DNA of 26,860 nucleotides from JAISFI01 sp031552335 (GCA_031552335.1 JAVBMQ010000181.1:1-26860), one strand, 5' to 3'; counted from the stretch's first letter, positions 9,519 to 18,496 are shown. Notes: generated from the letters alone by a model not told the origin. Program-made: numbers and translations.

Positions 9519-11120
9519 ATGAAGCCATTTTATAAAAACATATTGAGCACGATGAATACAATAATAAATAATAAAAGAAATTCCATTTTCCTGTTGACTT
9601 CTTTTTTGATCATGCTATTAACCGGAGTTTCCTCCTGTAATGATGATTATGATGACCATTACAGTTTTGATGGTAGCAAAAGAAGTGAATTAAATTTACT
9701 TGATTATATGAAATCAAGAAGTGATCTGAATAAATTCGTTCAGTTATTGGAATTTACAGGCTATTCGGATACATTGACCCTTTCCCGGACTTTTACTGTA
9801 TTTGCTTTGACAAATGATGTCTTGAAAGACCTGGTTTTGGATGAGTCGAATAAAGAAAACCTGAAATTATTTACAGCCAATCATTTAACAAGTGATGCGC
9901 AAACTTTTCCCCGGACAATTAAAGCTTTCAATGGAAAATACATTGTATTGTCCAGGTGGGGAGATGTATATACTTACGGTGGAGTAACAGTAACTGAACC
10001 TAATTTATTGGCTAAAAATGGTATTATTCATATCATGGAATCACCTGTTTTCTATACGAGGAATATCTGGGAGTTTATTCAACAACAGGAGTCTCTTGAT
10101 TCCTTGAGAAATTATATCAATTCGCTGACGGAACGGGTTTTTGATTCCAAAAAAAGTTTTGACGAAGATGGTGTCTTCATAGATTCTGTCTTTACTGAAA
10201 GTAACCTTTTTTTAGACAATTTAGGCCCTGTATATAGCGAACTGTTTTATTCCAGTGCAATCCTTCCGACAAATGCCGCATGGAGAGAAACATATGATAA
10301 AATTTCACCTTTCTATCAATCTTTAGATATAAAAGAAGATGGTGAAATTGTGGCGACAGGAGCAGAGTTGCAGGAAGCACAAACCAAGTTGTCCATTGTC
10401 AAGGATTGTATTTTCAGAAATTTGCTTTCAAATCCGGTAGAGAATGATTCTATCATATCTACAGGTGGAACTGTTTTTAAAACACCCGGATATTTGTTTG
10501 AAAATTCAACCCGCTATGCTTTGAGTAACGGATATGCATACGTGACTGATCAGATGAAAAATAAATTGGAAGATTCCTGGTTGAAAGTGCTTACAACGGA
10601 AGCTGAAAACAATACTAATTCACTTAGAACTGAGCAAAATTGTGAATTGATTCCTTATCGTACTTCGGGGTCTGAGTTTAAAGCATCAAACAATTATTAT
10701 GTTCGTTTTGAAAAATTGCCAACAACAGATTATTCGGCTGTTTCGGCTAAATTTCCGATTGCCAATACATTGGCTAATGTTAAGTATAACATTTATTGTG
10801 TTTTTGTCCCGACAAATGCAAGGGATCTTCAGGTTACAAAGCCTTATAAATTAAAGTTTTATCTCTCTTATATTGACGCGGATGGAAACCAGAAAAAAGA
10901 TGTTGCATTACCTGTTGGCAATCCAATAACAGAGCCTGATAAGATAACAAAAATGTTGGTTGCAGAGAATTATCAATTTTCGTATTGTGATTTGACAGCA
11001 TCGGAAATCAATGTATTCCTGAAGGTTGAAAATGCCGCTACCGTCAGAGAAGAACGAAATGATATATACAGCCGGAATGTTTGTATTGATTGTATAATAT
11101 TAGAGCCGGTAATTGAGTAG
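9519..11120 (+). CDS. Fasciclin-domain lipoprotein with C-terminal beta module
   Basis: Three in-frame ATGs are possible: 9498, 9519 and 9552. I chose 9519 (MKPFYKNIL), but 9552 gives a more compact lipoprotein signal peptide (MNTIINNKRNSIF). All share the lipobox LTGVSSC followed by NDDYDD, so the product is a lipoprotein. After the anchor comes one clear FAS1 domain (LNKFVQLLEFTGYSD, TVFALTNDVL, then KNGIIHIMESPVF). A second, degenerate unit follows (SAILPTNAAWRETY, then SNGYAYVTDQM). The last ~170 residues are a separate beta-rich module (KYNIYCVFVPTNARDL, KLKFYLSYIDADG), in the same place as the C-terminal module of the first fasciclin protein in this window. It sits between one SusD gene and the next SusC, so it may serve the second transporter as the first two fasciclin proteins serve the first (inference). 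Confidence 0.85.
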   Translation: MKPFYKNILSTMNTIINNKRNSIFLLTSFLIMLLTGVSSCNDDYDDHYSFDGSKRSELNLLDYMKSRSDLNKFVQLLEFTGYSDTLTLSRTFTVFALTNDVLKDLVLDESNKENLKLFTANHLTSDAQTFPRTIKAFNGKYIVLSRWGDVYTYGGVTVTEPNLLAKNGIIHIMESPVFYTRNIWEFIQQQESLDSLRNYINSLTERVFDSKKSFDEDGVFIDSVFTESNLFLDNLGPVYSELFYSSAILPTNAAWRETYDKISPFYQSLDIKEDGEIVATGAELQEAQTKLSIVKDCIFRNLLSNPVENDSIISTGGTVFKTPGYLFENSTRYALSNGYAYVTDQMKNKLEDSWLKVLTTEAENNTNSLRTEQNCELIPYRTSGSEFKASNNYYVRFEKLPTTDYSAVSAKFPIANTLANVKYNIYCVFVPTNARDLQVTKPYKLKFYLSYIDADGNQKKDVALPVGNPITEPDKITKMLVAENYQFSYCDLTASEINVFLKVENAATVREERNDIYSRNVCIDCIILEPVIE

Positions 11121-11164
11121 CGTTTAATATGTTTTCTTTTAATCTAAAAATAAAAAATCAGGAT

Positions 11165-14100
11165 ATGAGAAATAGCTTTCATACATTAAAAAGGTTGTTA
11201 TCAATCATCATACTTTCATTATCATTCATTGCAATATTAAAACCACAGCATGTTTTGGCTCAAAATGATAATAAAGGGAATCGAATTGAAGGATTGGTTC
11301 GTGATGCACATACACAGAAACCAATCAATGCCGTACAAATCGATGTGCCAGGTAAAGCATCGGCTGTAACGGATGAAAATGGTAAATTTATTATCGATTT
11401 ACCCGTTGGAGATGAAGTGTTGCACCTGACAGCTTTTGATTACGAAAAAGTAGAAACCCCGGTGCAAGGGAAAACATATGTTGTAATTGATTTATATCCG
11501 AAAGGATTTAAAAATTACTTTAAGAATATATTGTTACCTGCCGGAATCGTGGATAATTCTTCACTTACCTTGTCTGCCAAAAGTAAAGAAAATATCCGGC
11601 AGATAACCGATATTACTGCTGGTGAAATTATCCAGACTTCATTGGGTGGCGATGTTCGCTCCATCAGCCAATCCGGATTGATCGGGATGGGAAATTCTAT
11701 GTTTATAAGAGGTTTTAACTCATTGACGGTTGCTCAACCATTATTCGTAGTGGATGGCGTGATTTGGAGTCATAATGATTTTCAATCTATTCACAAAGGT
11801 TTATCCTATAATCCGCTTGAAGATATTGATGTAAATGATATAGAAAGTATAACCGTTTTGAAAGACGGAACTTCTATTTATGGTTCGAGAGCTGCAAACG
11901 GAGTTATATTGATTACAACCAAACAGGCTAAATCTATGGTGACAAAAATTGGTTTGAATATTTTTTATGGAATTACCACTCCTCCTAAAAATACGCCTAT
12001 GATGTCTGCCGAGGAATACCGTACCTTTGCCGGTGATTTAATAGATTCATATCAGCTGAATAGCGGAAAGGGTATCAATCAGAGTTTTTTGGGAAGTGCT
12101 TCTATTCCGAAGAACAAAATGTATTACAATGATACTGATTGGAGTGATGAGGTTTACCAAAATGGAACAGTCGGCAATTACGTGGTCAATGTGGACGGAG
12201 GTGATGATAGAGCAATGTATTATTTTTCCATTGGCTATTCCGGAGTTGAAGGTGTTGTAAAAGAAACAGATATGCAACGTTTGAATGCCCGTTTTAATGT
12301 GGATGCCCGTTTGGCTAAAATCCTGACAACAAAAGCTAATGTTGCTTTCTCCCGGGTTGAAAGATCATTGATGGATGATGGGATCGATTTTTATTCTTCT
12401 CCAACATGGCAGGCACAGATAAAGTCTCCGTTCCTGACTCCTTATATTTTTAACTCTTCGGGCGAAAAAACACATCAGTTGGCATTTGCAGATGATTTTG
12501 GCATTGCCAATCCTACAGGGATCATTGAATATTCGCAAAACAAGCAAAAAAAATACCGGTTTAATATCGGATTTCTGCCTGAGTTGACCATATTGCCTGA
12601 ATTAAAGCTTAGTTCTCAATTTGATTATAGCCTGTATAATTCCAATGAGGCTTATTTCCTTCCGGTAAATTATTCGCCCGAACGATTGATTGAAAATAAG
12701 GGGATATCGGAAAATTATTTGCAGAACCAGGTATTTAAAAATAATGCAGTTTTCAGCGACAGCCGGTTGGCATACAACAAATTGTTTAAAAATAGTCATA
12801 GTTTGAATGCGATCTTAGGGTTTAGATTTGAACAGAGTGATTATGAAATGGATTATGTGGAAGAACATAATTCCGGTACAAACAACAATACCATGATTAA
12901 GGGAACTTATAAATTCCGGGCAGTTGCAGGGGCAAATACAACTACCAAAAGAATGTCGAATTATTTAAACCTCAATTACGATTACAATAAAAAGTATTTT
13001 GTTTCCGCAACCATTTCCATGGATGCATCTTCCCGCTTTGGGAAAGAAGCGGAAGATGGAATTTCCATGATGGGGGTGCCGTGGGGTGTTTTCCCTTCAG
13101 TCAATGGGGCCTGGTTGTTTACTTCGGAGAAATTTATGAAGGCTGTCAACTTTATTAATTTCGGAAAAATTCGTGCTGGATATGGACTGACAGGGAATGA
13201 TGCAATACCTGATTTTGAATCAATGGCATACTTAACAACTGTGCGTTTTACGGGACGCGCCAACGGATTGGTTCTTTCTCATTACGGGAATGAAGAAATA
13301 CAATGGGAGCAAACAGGAAGAGCCAATGCCGGAATTGATTTGGGATTGTTCAAAAACAGGGTGAACCTGTCGTTTGATGTGTTCCGGAGTAAAACCGACA
13401 ATTTACTTGTCTTGAAACAGCTCCCGGAAACAATCGATAAAGGTTATTATTGGGATAATGGCGGAGCAATGACCAATAAAGGATATGAGTTGTCTTTCGA
13501 CTGGAAAGCGTTGAACCTGAAAGATTTCAGATGGGATTTAGGATTTAGCATAGGCCATTATAAAAATGAAGTCACTGCATTGGATGATCCGGCAGGATAC
13601 TTTACTACCAATGTTATGGGAGCTGAAATAATAACAAAAGTCGGACAGCCGGCAGGGATGTTTTATGGTTACAAAACCAATGGCATTTTCACAAAACAAT
13701 CGGATGCTGATGCAGCGGGTCTGAAAAAAGAACTTGCTTCCGGCGATTTTGAATATTTCGGGGCGGGGGATGTTGTTTTTGTTGATATGGACAATAATGA
13801 TATCATTGATGATAATGATAAACAAATAATCGGAAATCCCAATCCTGATTTCTACGGGACAATAAACACGGCATGGATGTTTAAACAATTCAAACTGAAT
13901 ACCTTATTTACCTATTCTTACGGGAATGATGTATATAACTATTACCGGTGTATGCTGGAAACGGGAGGTGATTTTATGAATCAATCCAAGGCAATGCTTA
14001 ACAGATGGATTGCCGACGGACAGGAAACAAATCAACCGAAAGCTGTTTATGGAGATCCCATGGGAAATGCAAGATTTTCAGACCGTTGGATAGAAGATGG

Positions 14101-14332
14101 TTCTTACCTTAAATTGAAAAATGTAACATTGTCGTATCAAATTCCTGTTAAAAATGAATTTATCCGCGGAATTAATGTGTGGACTTCGGTGAATAATGTA
14201 TTTACCCTTACCAAATATTTGGGGAGAGATCCTGAATTCTCTATCAATAACTCACCTTTATATCAAGGCGTTGATGCCGGATTTTTACCCGCTCCGAGAA
14301 GTTATTATGTTGGTGTGAGGGTTGATCTGTAA
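11165..14332 (+). CDS. Second SusC/RagA family TonB-linked transporter
   Basis: From the ATG at 11165 (MRNSFHTLKRLL) the product is 1055 residues with a standard signal peptide ending VLAQ near residue 32. An in-frame ATG at 11129 adds 12 polar residues that would spoil the signal peptide, so I prefer the later start. It has a carboxypeptidase-regulatory-like domain (about 40-110, IEGLVRDAHTQKPINAVQI), a plug (NSMFIRGFNSLTV, LFVVDGVIWS, VLKDGTSIYGSRAANGVILI) and a long barrel ending SYYVGVRVDL. The family is certain. It is clearly divergent from the first SusC in the window (shorter plug loops, different barrel), so this is not a recent duplication. Its SusD partner follows after 31 bases. 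The substrate is not inferable. Confidence 0.94.
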   Translation: MRNSFHTLKRLLSIIILSLSFIAILKPQHVLAQNDNKGNRIEGLVRDAHTQKPINAVQIDVPGKASAVTDENGKFIIDLPVGDEVLHLTAFDYEKVETPVQGKTYVVIDLYPKGFKNYFKNILLPAGIVDNSSLTLSAKSKENIRQITDITAGEIIQTSLGGDVRSISQSGLIGMGNSMFIRGFNSLTVAQPLFVVDGVIWSHNDFQSIHKGLSYNPLEDIDVNDIESITVLKDGTSIYGSRAANGVILITTKQAKSMVTKIGLNIFYGITTPPKNTPMMSAEEYRTFAGDLIDSYQLNSGKGINQSFLGSASIPKNKMYYNDTDWSDEVYQNGTVGNYVVNVDGGDDRAMYYFSIGYSGVEGVVKETDMQRLNARFNVDARLAKILTTKANVAFSRVERSLMDDGIDFYSSPTWQAQIKSPFLTPYIFNSSGEKTHQLAFADDFGIANPTGIIEYSQNKQKKYRFNIGFLPELTILPELKLSSQFDYSLYNSNEAYFLPVNYSPERLIENKGISENYLQNQVFKNNAVFSDSRLAYNKLFKNSHSLNAILGFRFEQSDYEMDYVEEHNSGTNNNTMIKGTYKFRAVAGANTTTKRMSNYLNLNYDYNKKYFVSATISMDASSRFGKEAEDGISMMGVPWGVFPSVNGAWLFTSEKFMKAVNFINFGKIRAGYGLTGNDAIPDFESMAYLTTVRFTGRANGLVLSHYGNEEIQWEQTGRANAGIDLGLFKNRVNLSFDVFRSKTDNLLVLKQLPETIDKGYYWDNGGAMTNKGYELSFDWKALNLKDFRWDLGFSIGHYKNEVTALDDPAGYFTTNVMGAEIITKVGQPAGMFYGYKTNGIFTKQSDADAAGLKKELASGDFEYFGAGDVVFVDMDNNDIIDDNDKQIIGNPNPDFYGTINTAWMFKQFKLNTLFTYSYGNDVYNYYRCMLETGGDFMNQSKAMLNRWIADGQETNQPKAVYGDPMGNARFSDRWIEDGSYLKLKNVTLSYQIPVKNEFIRGINVWTSVNNVFTLTKYLGRDPEFSINNSPLYQGVDAGFLPAPRSYYVGVRVDL

Positions 14333-14363
14333 ATAAATATGTCGAACACAAAAAAATCAATAT

Positions 14364-16085
14364 ATGAAACGAATTAGTTATATATTTTTCCTGTTAATAT
14401 TTCCATCCTTTTTATTCCTGTCATGTGAAGATATGCTGGATGTTGACTCCGGAAAATTCGTTATAGTTGACGATAATGCCATGCAAGCGGATAGTTTATA
14501 TTCCATGTTCGGAATTTTATACGAATTGCAAAAAATAGCGGACAGTTATGTCATCCTGGGAGAATTGCGGGGCGAATTACTTGAGACTTCCACTTCTGCC
14601 GGTAAATATCTGAGGGAAATATATCAGTTTGATGATTATTCGGCAGAAAATCCTTATACAAATAATAAAGGGGATTATTACGCGATTATTAATAACTGTA
14701 ATTATGTAATCCATAACGTGGATACTGCAAAAATGTACAAGGGTACAAAACCTATGCATAAGATTGTGGCGGCCGCTACGGCAATCAAGGCCTGGACGTA
14801 TATGCAGTTGGTGTTGAATTTTGGTGAAGCTTATTATTTTGACAAACCGATTCTGAGTATCCGGGAAGGAATGAAAAATAATACGCCCTTGCAAATGGAA
14901 GCTTTATTTCCAAAGCTTATCGAGGAATTGCTTCCTTATAAAGATGTGGAACGTTTGAGACCCGGTGAATTCGGTGAATTTGATGAAACATCCGTATTGT
15001 TTTTTTCCATCCCTTTCCTTTTGGGTGATTTATATTTATGGACAGGACAAAATGAAAATGCGGCAAATTTCTACCGGGATTTAATTTACCATGATGCTTA
15101 TACTGTAACTTCCTGGTATCAAAGTATCAGAGGTGTTGACGGTTCAGGTACTACCATGGAATTTTCAGGGACCATATATTCTAATTGGCAAATGATTTTC
15201 ACGGGAAAAACATCTACCGAATACATTACTACGATTGCAGCATCTAATGAATACGAACATTTGACTTATATTGACCGTTTGCTTTACTCTCCAACGGCTA
15301 CTACGATTGAACAACGGGGCACTCTTATACCGACAGAACTTGCGCTCAGCAAGTTTGATAGCACCTTTTATTTTCATGGATATAAAAGTAAGGATGAGGC
15401 ATTGACAACCTATGGAGATTTGAGAAAATCCGGAACGTTTGTTAGTCATGGTACCGGATCATTAACAAGCAATGAAATAATAACGCACTACTATGTAAAC
15501 AAATACTACAGGATGAATTATTATGATATAGATGATTATCCCGAGTATGGTGGAACAGAATCGAACATCATCCTTCCTTATCGCGTTGCATTATTATACC
15601 TGCGTTATGCGGAGTCCGTAAACCGTTTGGGAAAGCCTAATTTAGCCATGGCTGTACTTAAACACGGATTGAACTACCGTACCCTATCTAACAGAAAAAT
15701 TATACCGGAGTCGGAAATTCCCGATCCGTTACCCAATTACATGGATTTTAAAGCTTCCCGTTTTGATGATAATATCGGAATTCACTCCCGCGGAGCCGGA
15801 AATTCGGAGATTGATACTACTTTCTATAAAATCAACCTGAATGATATTCAGAATCCGACATTGAAAGATTCCATTCTTTATGTGGAAAATTTGATTCAGG
15901 AAGAATTGGTACTGGAATTAGCGTATGAAGGCAATCGCTTTCACGACTTGATGCGTTTTGCTATTTACCGGGAGGATAATGCTTACCTTGCCGATATAGT
16001 TGCTGAAAAATATAAAGATGCAGGATTGAAAGAGCGTGTAAGAAATAAATTGAACTTCCGGGAGAATTGGTATATCAAAAAATGA
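14364..16085 (+). CDS. Second SusD/RagB-like nutrient-binding lipoprotein
   Basis: The 573-residue lipoprotein has signal peptide MKRISYIFFLLIF and lipobox FLSC (Cys21), followed by EDMLDVDSG. SusD features are present: the helix containing AAATAIKAWTYMQLVLNFG about one quarter of the way in, and the C-terminal motif EELVLELAYEGNRFHDLMRF. It is longer and more divergent than the first SusD, mainly in the middle of the protein. It is presumably the lid for the transporter encoded 31 bases upstream. It is the last intact gene of the + strand run; a glycosidase remnant follows after 22 bases with its own likely promoter. Confidence 0.92.
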   Translation: MKRISYIFFLLIFPSFLFLSCEDMLDVDSGKFVIVDDNAMQADSLYSMFGILYELQKIADSYVILGELRGELLETSTSAGKYLREIYQFDDYSAENPYTNNKGDYYAIINNCNYVIHNVDTAKMYKGTKPMHKIVAAATAIKAWTYMQLVLNFGEAYYFDKPILSIREGMKNNTPLQMEALFPKLIEELLPYKDVERLRPGEFGEFDETSVLFFSIPFLLGDLYLWTGQNENAANFYRDLIYHDAYTVTSWYQSIRGVDGSGTTMEFSGTIYSNWQMIFTGKTSTEYITTIAASNEYEHLTYIDRLLYSPTATTIEQRGTLIPTELALSKFDSTFYFHGYKSKDEALTTYGDLRKSGTFVSHGTGSLTSNEIITHYYVNKYYRMNYYDIDDYPEYGGTESNIILPYRVALLYLRYAESVNRLGKPNLAMAVLKHGLNYRTLSNRKIIPESEIPDPLPNYMDFKASRFDDNIGIHSRGAGNSEIDTTFYKINLNDIQNPTLKDSILYVENLIQEELVLELAYEGNRFHDLMRFAIYREDNAYLADIVAEKYKDAGLKERVRNKLNFRENWYIKK

Positions 16086-16093
16086 TATATTTG
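16086..16093 (+). promoter_or_regulatory. Bacteroidota -7 promoter element TATATTTG
   Basis: TATATTTG exactly matches the TAnnTTTG -7 consensus known from Bacteroides. It lies between the second SusD stop and the ATG of the GH43 remnant, 14 bases before that ATG. A recognisable -33 TTTG is lacking (only a weak TTGG-like match), so activity is uncertain. Confidence 0.35.
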
Positions 16094-16107
16094 CACTTTA
16101 ACTTTAG

Positions 16108-16596
16108 ATGATGTATAGAAAGATATTTTTTGCCCTGTTTTTAGTGGCTTGTTTCCCGGGATATACCAATACTGTTTATTTGTTCTCCTATTTTAACGGA
16201 AACGGAGATGGATTGCATCTGGCATATAGTACGGACGGTTTAAAATGGGAAGCATTGAATCATGATTCTGTTTATTTAAAACCCAGGGTAGGAAAAGATA
16301 AATTGATGCGTGATCCCAGTATTGTACAGGATGATCAGGGAATTTTTCATATGGTATGGACTTCCGGATGGTGAGATCAGGGGATCGGATATGCTTCTTC
16401 TTCCGACCTGATACATTGGTCGGAACAGCAGAATATTCCTGTAATGGAGAAATTCGAGGGCGCCAGGAATACCTGGGCCCCCGAATTATTTTAGGATAAA
16501 AAAGACCAAACTTTTTATATCTTCTGGGCATCGACTGTGCCCGGCGCTTTTCCCGAAAAACCTACAGTTGCCTTCCAAATCCATCTCAAGGGATGA
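16108..16596 (+). pseudogene. Decayed GH43-type glycoside hydrolase, two in-frame stops and 3' truncation
   Basis: An ATG and signal peptide (MMYRKIFFALFLVACFPG) open a frame that stops at a TGA (16372-16374) after only 88 codons. Reading through in the same frame restores a continuous family-43 glycosidase (five-bladed propeller) sequence: LAYSTDGLKWEAL, MRDPSIVQDD, FHMVWTSGW, stop, DQGIGYASSSDLIHW, ARNTWAPELF, stop (TAG, 16492-16494), DKKDQTFYIFWAS. RDP and WAPE are hallmark GH43 motifs. The frame then ends in unrelated codons and a TGA at 16594-16596, just before the convergent GH28-like gene, so roughly half the usual ~320 residues are missing. The TGA is probably a Trp codon (TGG) and the TAG a Tyr codon changed by point mutation. 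GH43 enzymes act on arabinans, xylans or related plant glycans. The gene should be inactive. Confidence 0.85.
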
Positions 16597-16617
16597 CTGT
16601 TTTTTATGAAACCTGAT

Positions 16618-18006
16618 TTACCGGAGAGTTACAGCTTTTACAAATTCCCCGATTTTGATATTTGCGTCTTCCAATGTTTTGGCTTGTTCTCCGTTAACAA
16701 CTATATTTTCAAACACAATCTCTTCTATCCGGCGCTCCTCACTGTATCCTTCAATGATTGATGGATTTTCTTCATATCCGGTATAATATACATTTTTGAC
16801 ATGAATATTTTTAATGCCTCTTCCTTGTGATACACTGTATTTAGGGTTATATAATACCCTGAAATTAAAAAGCTGACCTTCTTCTATATTCTCAATCCAT
16901 ATATTCTCGAACTTTACATTCTGAACAATATTATCATCTGCTACATTTATAGAAAGACAACCCTGGTATAATCTGTCATCCTCATCTTGCTGTAGAATAT
17001 ATATATTTGAAAAAGTGATGTCTTCCAAAATATTTCCTTCTCCATGCCCTCCGATATTTATCGGATGTGCAACATCGGCCCATAAAACAGCATCAGAGAC
17101 CGATATGTTTTTGACATTCCCATAATAAGTCCAGCGGTGTGCATAAAGGGCTATACAATCATCAGAATTTCGCATAAATACATCTTTTATCTCTACATCT
17201 GTACAGCTCATCAGGTCAATTCCATCACTCCATCCCTTGCAACTGAATGCTTTCAGATTATTAATCTTTAATCCGTGTACTTCTCCGCCAAAGACTGTAT
17301 AATGATCCGGGTTGATAACGGTTATTCCATTGATTTCTATGTTTTTACAATGCGTAAATTCAAATCCACGTACCGGATTGTCAATATATCCCCGACCGAT
17401 AAACCTTACATTTTCAACATTGTTACAGATAAATTTTCCATTTACGATTGCACCGGGAGCCAGATAAACAGTAGTGTTGGAAGAAATAGAGAATGAGTTT
17501 CCCGGGACGTCCTTGGGCCGGTGACATCCGGGGCCAAAATAAATCACATTAGGATCATTAGGATTGGGAGTTTCTTTTTCCGGTTCATTGGCAAAGATAT
17601 GTAAATTTCTTACCCGGTCGTCATTAACTTCAAGAGAGAACTTACCCGGTTTATCCAAAGTAAAATAAATAATATTTTCATGTATAGTATGGTTAATACC
17701 TTTTGCTGAAGGACGTATCTTTACTTTATGAATCATTTTATTGTTTACCTTTACACGTAACTCTACCCGGCCGGAAAAGTCGAACTGTACCATAGATGCA
17801 GGTTGTGGATTATCCTGATCTACTAAAACACGATATTCATATAAATCTTGCCATTCTTCTTCCGGTAAACGTACCGAAATAGTAAAGTCATCATTATGTT
17901 TGCTATAGACCAACTCTTCAGGAATTGGATAAATATTCAATGTTTGAGCTGTTAATGAAAAAATGCCAAACCATATCAATGACAGTAAGCAGATAGTCCT
18001 TCTCAT
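16618..18006 (-). CDS. GH28-like (polygalacturonase-clan) beta-helix glycosidase
   Basis: The 462-residue protein has a signal peptide (MRRTICLLSLIWFGIFSLTAQ). An N-terminal beta-sandwich-like region follows (about 22-140), then a right-handed parallel beta-helix with repeating strands (NVENVRFIGRG, KNIEINGITVINP, HGLKINNLKAF, CTDVEIKDVFMRN). The catalytic signatures of GH28 are recognisable: SDGID (260-264, for NTDGxD), DDCIA (282-286) and GGHG (319-322). The later RIK substrate-binding motif is not obvious. Known GH28 enzymes invert galacturonan or rhamnogalacturonan bonds; the extra N-terminal domain also recalls GH49 dextranases in the same clan, so the exact substrate is open. It is probably periplasmic or secreted. 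It is isolated, convergent with the GH43 remnant, and has no recognisable TAnnTTTG upstream of its ATG at 18006. Confidence 0.8.
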   Translation of the reverse strand: MRRTICLLSLIWFGIFSLTAQTLNIYPIPEELVYSKHNDDFTISVRLPEEEWQDLYEYRVLVDQDNPQPASMVQFDFSGRVELRVKVNNKMIHKVKIRPSAKGINHTIHENIIYFTLDKPGKFSLEVNDDRVRNLHIFANEPEKETPNPNDPNVIYFGPGCHRPKDVPGNSFSISSNTTVYLAPGAIVNGKFICNNVENVRFIGRGYIDNPVRGFEFTHCKNIEINGITVINPDHYTVFGGEVHGLKINNLKAFSCKGWSDGIDLMSCTDVEIKDVFMRNSDDCIALYAHRWTYYGNVKNISVSDAVLWADVAHPINIGGHGEGNILEDITFSNIYILQQDEDDRLYQGCLSINVADDNIVQNVKFENIWIENIEEGQLFNFRVLYNPKYSVSQGRGIKNIHVKNVYYTGYEENPSIIEGYSEERRIEEIVFENIVVNGEQAKTLEDANIKIGEFVKAVTLR

Positions 18007-18159
18007 CTGATTTTATTATTAAGTAATTTATGTAAGCAAAAATGGTTAATTTATATCTGTTTCATTCATTCATATTGAAACAAAAAGTAGCATGTTTTCT
18101 ATCATGGTGCCTAATGGTTCAAACTATGCCATAAAATGTTTCTTTTTGTCATTTATAAT
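18007..18159. other. Upstream region of GH28-like gene, nothing recognised
   Basis: This AT-rich stretch separates the start of the - strand GH28-like gene from the pirin remnant. It must hold the promoter of that gene, but I find no exact TAnnTTTG on the - strand; the nearest is TACTTTTTG with one base too many. No ORF, repeat or hairpin of note was seen. Confidence 0.4.
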
Positions 18160-18351
18160 ATGGATGTAGCAGTAATTAAAATTATATCAGGTGAATATAA
18201 AGGACATTCCGGGGCCAAAGGAAAGTATGTGGATGCCTTGTTGCTTGATGTATAGATAAAACCGGATGAATCTTTTCAAATGCCAATCGACATATCATCC
18301 AATTTGTTTGTTTATATCATCGAAGGCAGTGGTTTTTTTAATTCCCAAAGT
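18160..18351 (+). pseudogene. Pirin-like gene fragment with internal stop
   Basis: Reading this frame through one TAG (18253-18255) gives a sequence typical of the C-terminal half of pirin-family cupins: VIKIISGEYKGHSGAKG, LLLDV, stop, IKPDESFQMPI, NLFVYIIEGSGFFNSQ. In intact pirins this corresponds to the 'V-x-VI-x-GE ... YLDV-x-L-x-PG-x-SF ... FVYVIEG' block. The N-terminal cupin half and the end of the protein are absent, and the frame runs on into the tRNA terminator. It is therefore a remnant of about 64 codons and not functional. The start coordinate is an ATG of convenience. Identification is by motif memory, without a database search. Confidence 0.65.
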
Positions 18352-18370
18352 GTGTGCAAAATATGTGCAA

Positions 18371-18405
18371 AAAAGAAAAAACCACTCAGAAATTATCCTA
18401 AGTGG
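18371..18405 (-). terminator. Intrinsic terminator after the tRNA-Asn pair
   Basis: Read on the - strand, CCACTTAG and CTGAGTGG form an 8-bp stem (one G-U pair) around an 8-base loop. The stem is followed at once by TTTTTTCTTTT. It starts 12 bases beyond the 3' end of the downstream tRNA-Asn copy, which is the expected place for a terminator of the tRNA transcript. Confidence 0.8.
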
Positions 18406-18416
18406 CTGATCTTCAT

Positions 18417-18496
18417 GCTCTTCCTCTTGGACTTGAACCAAGGACCCTCTGATTAACAGTCAGATGCTCTAACCGACTGAGCTAAGGAAGAATTTT
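18417..18496. repeat. 80-bp direct repeat containing tRNA-Asn, unit 1 (unit 2: 18563-18642)
   Basis: Identity between the two tRNA copies extends only slightly beyond the genes (one base on the 3' side, five on the 5' side of the tRNA). The spacer shows no similarity to the flanks. This fits an old tandem duplication kept identical by gene conversion or selection on the tRNA itself. Confidence 0.8.
18418..18491 (-). tRNA. tRNA-Asn (anticodon GUU), promoter-distal copy
   Basis: A complete 74-base cloverleaf can be drawn on the - strand. The acceptor TCTTCCT pairs fully with AGGAAGA and the discriminator is G. The D arm is GCTC/GAGC, the anticodon stem is TCTGA/TCAGA with loop CTGTTAA (anticodon GTT, asparagine), the variable loop has 5 bases, and the T arm is CTTGG-TTCAAGT-CCAAG. 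The CCA end is not encoded. It is identical to the copy at 18564-18637 and is transcribed after it, towards the terminator at 18371-18405. Confidence 0.97.

Noticed and set aside
16582..16606. Small hairpin (CATCT/GGATG) followed by TTTTTT as a + strand terminator
   Set aside because: The stem is only five base pairs with a G-U pair, and it lies inside the GH43 remnant; too weak to call.
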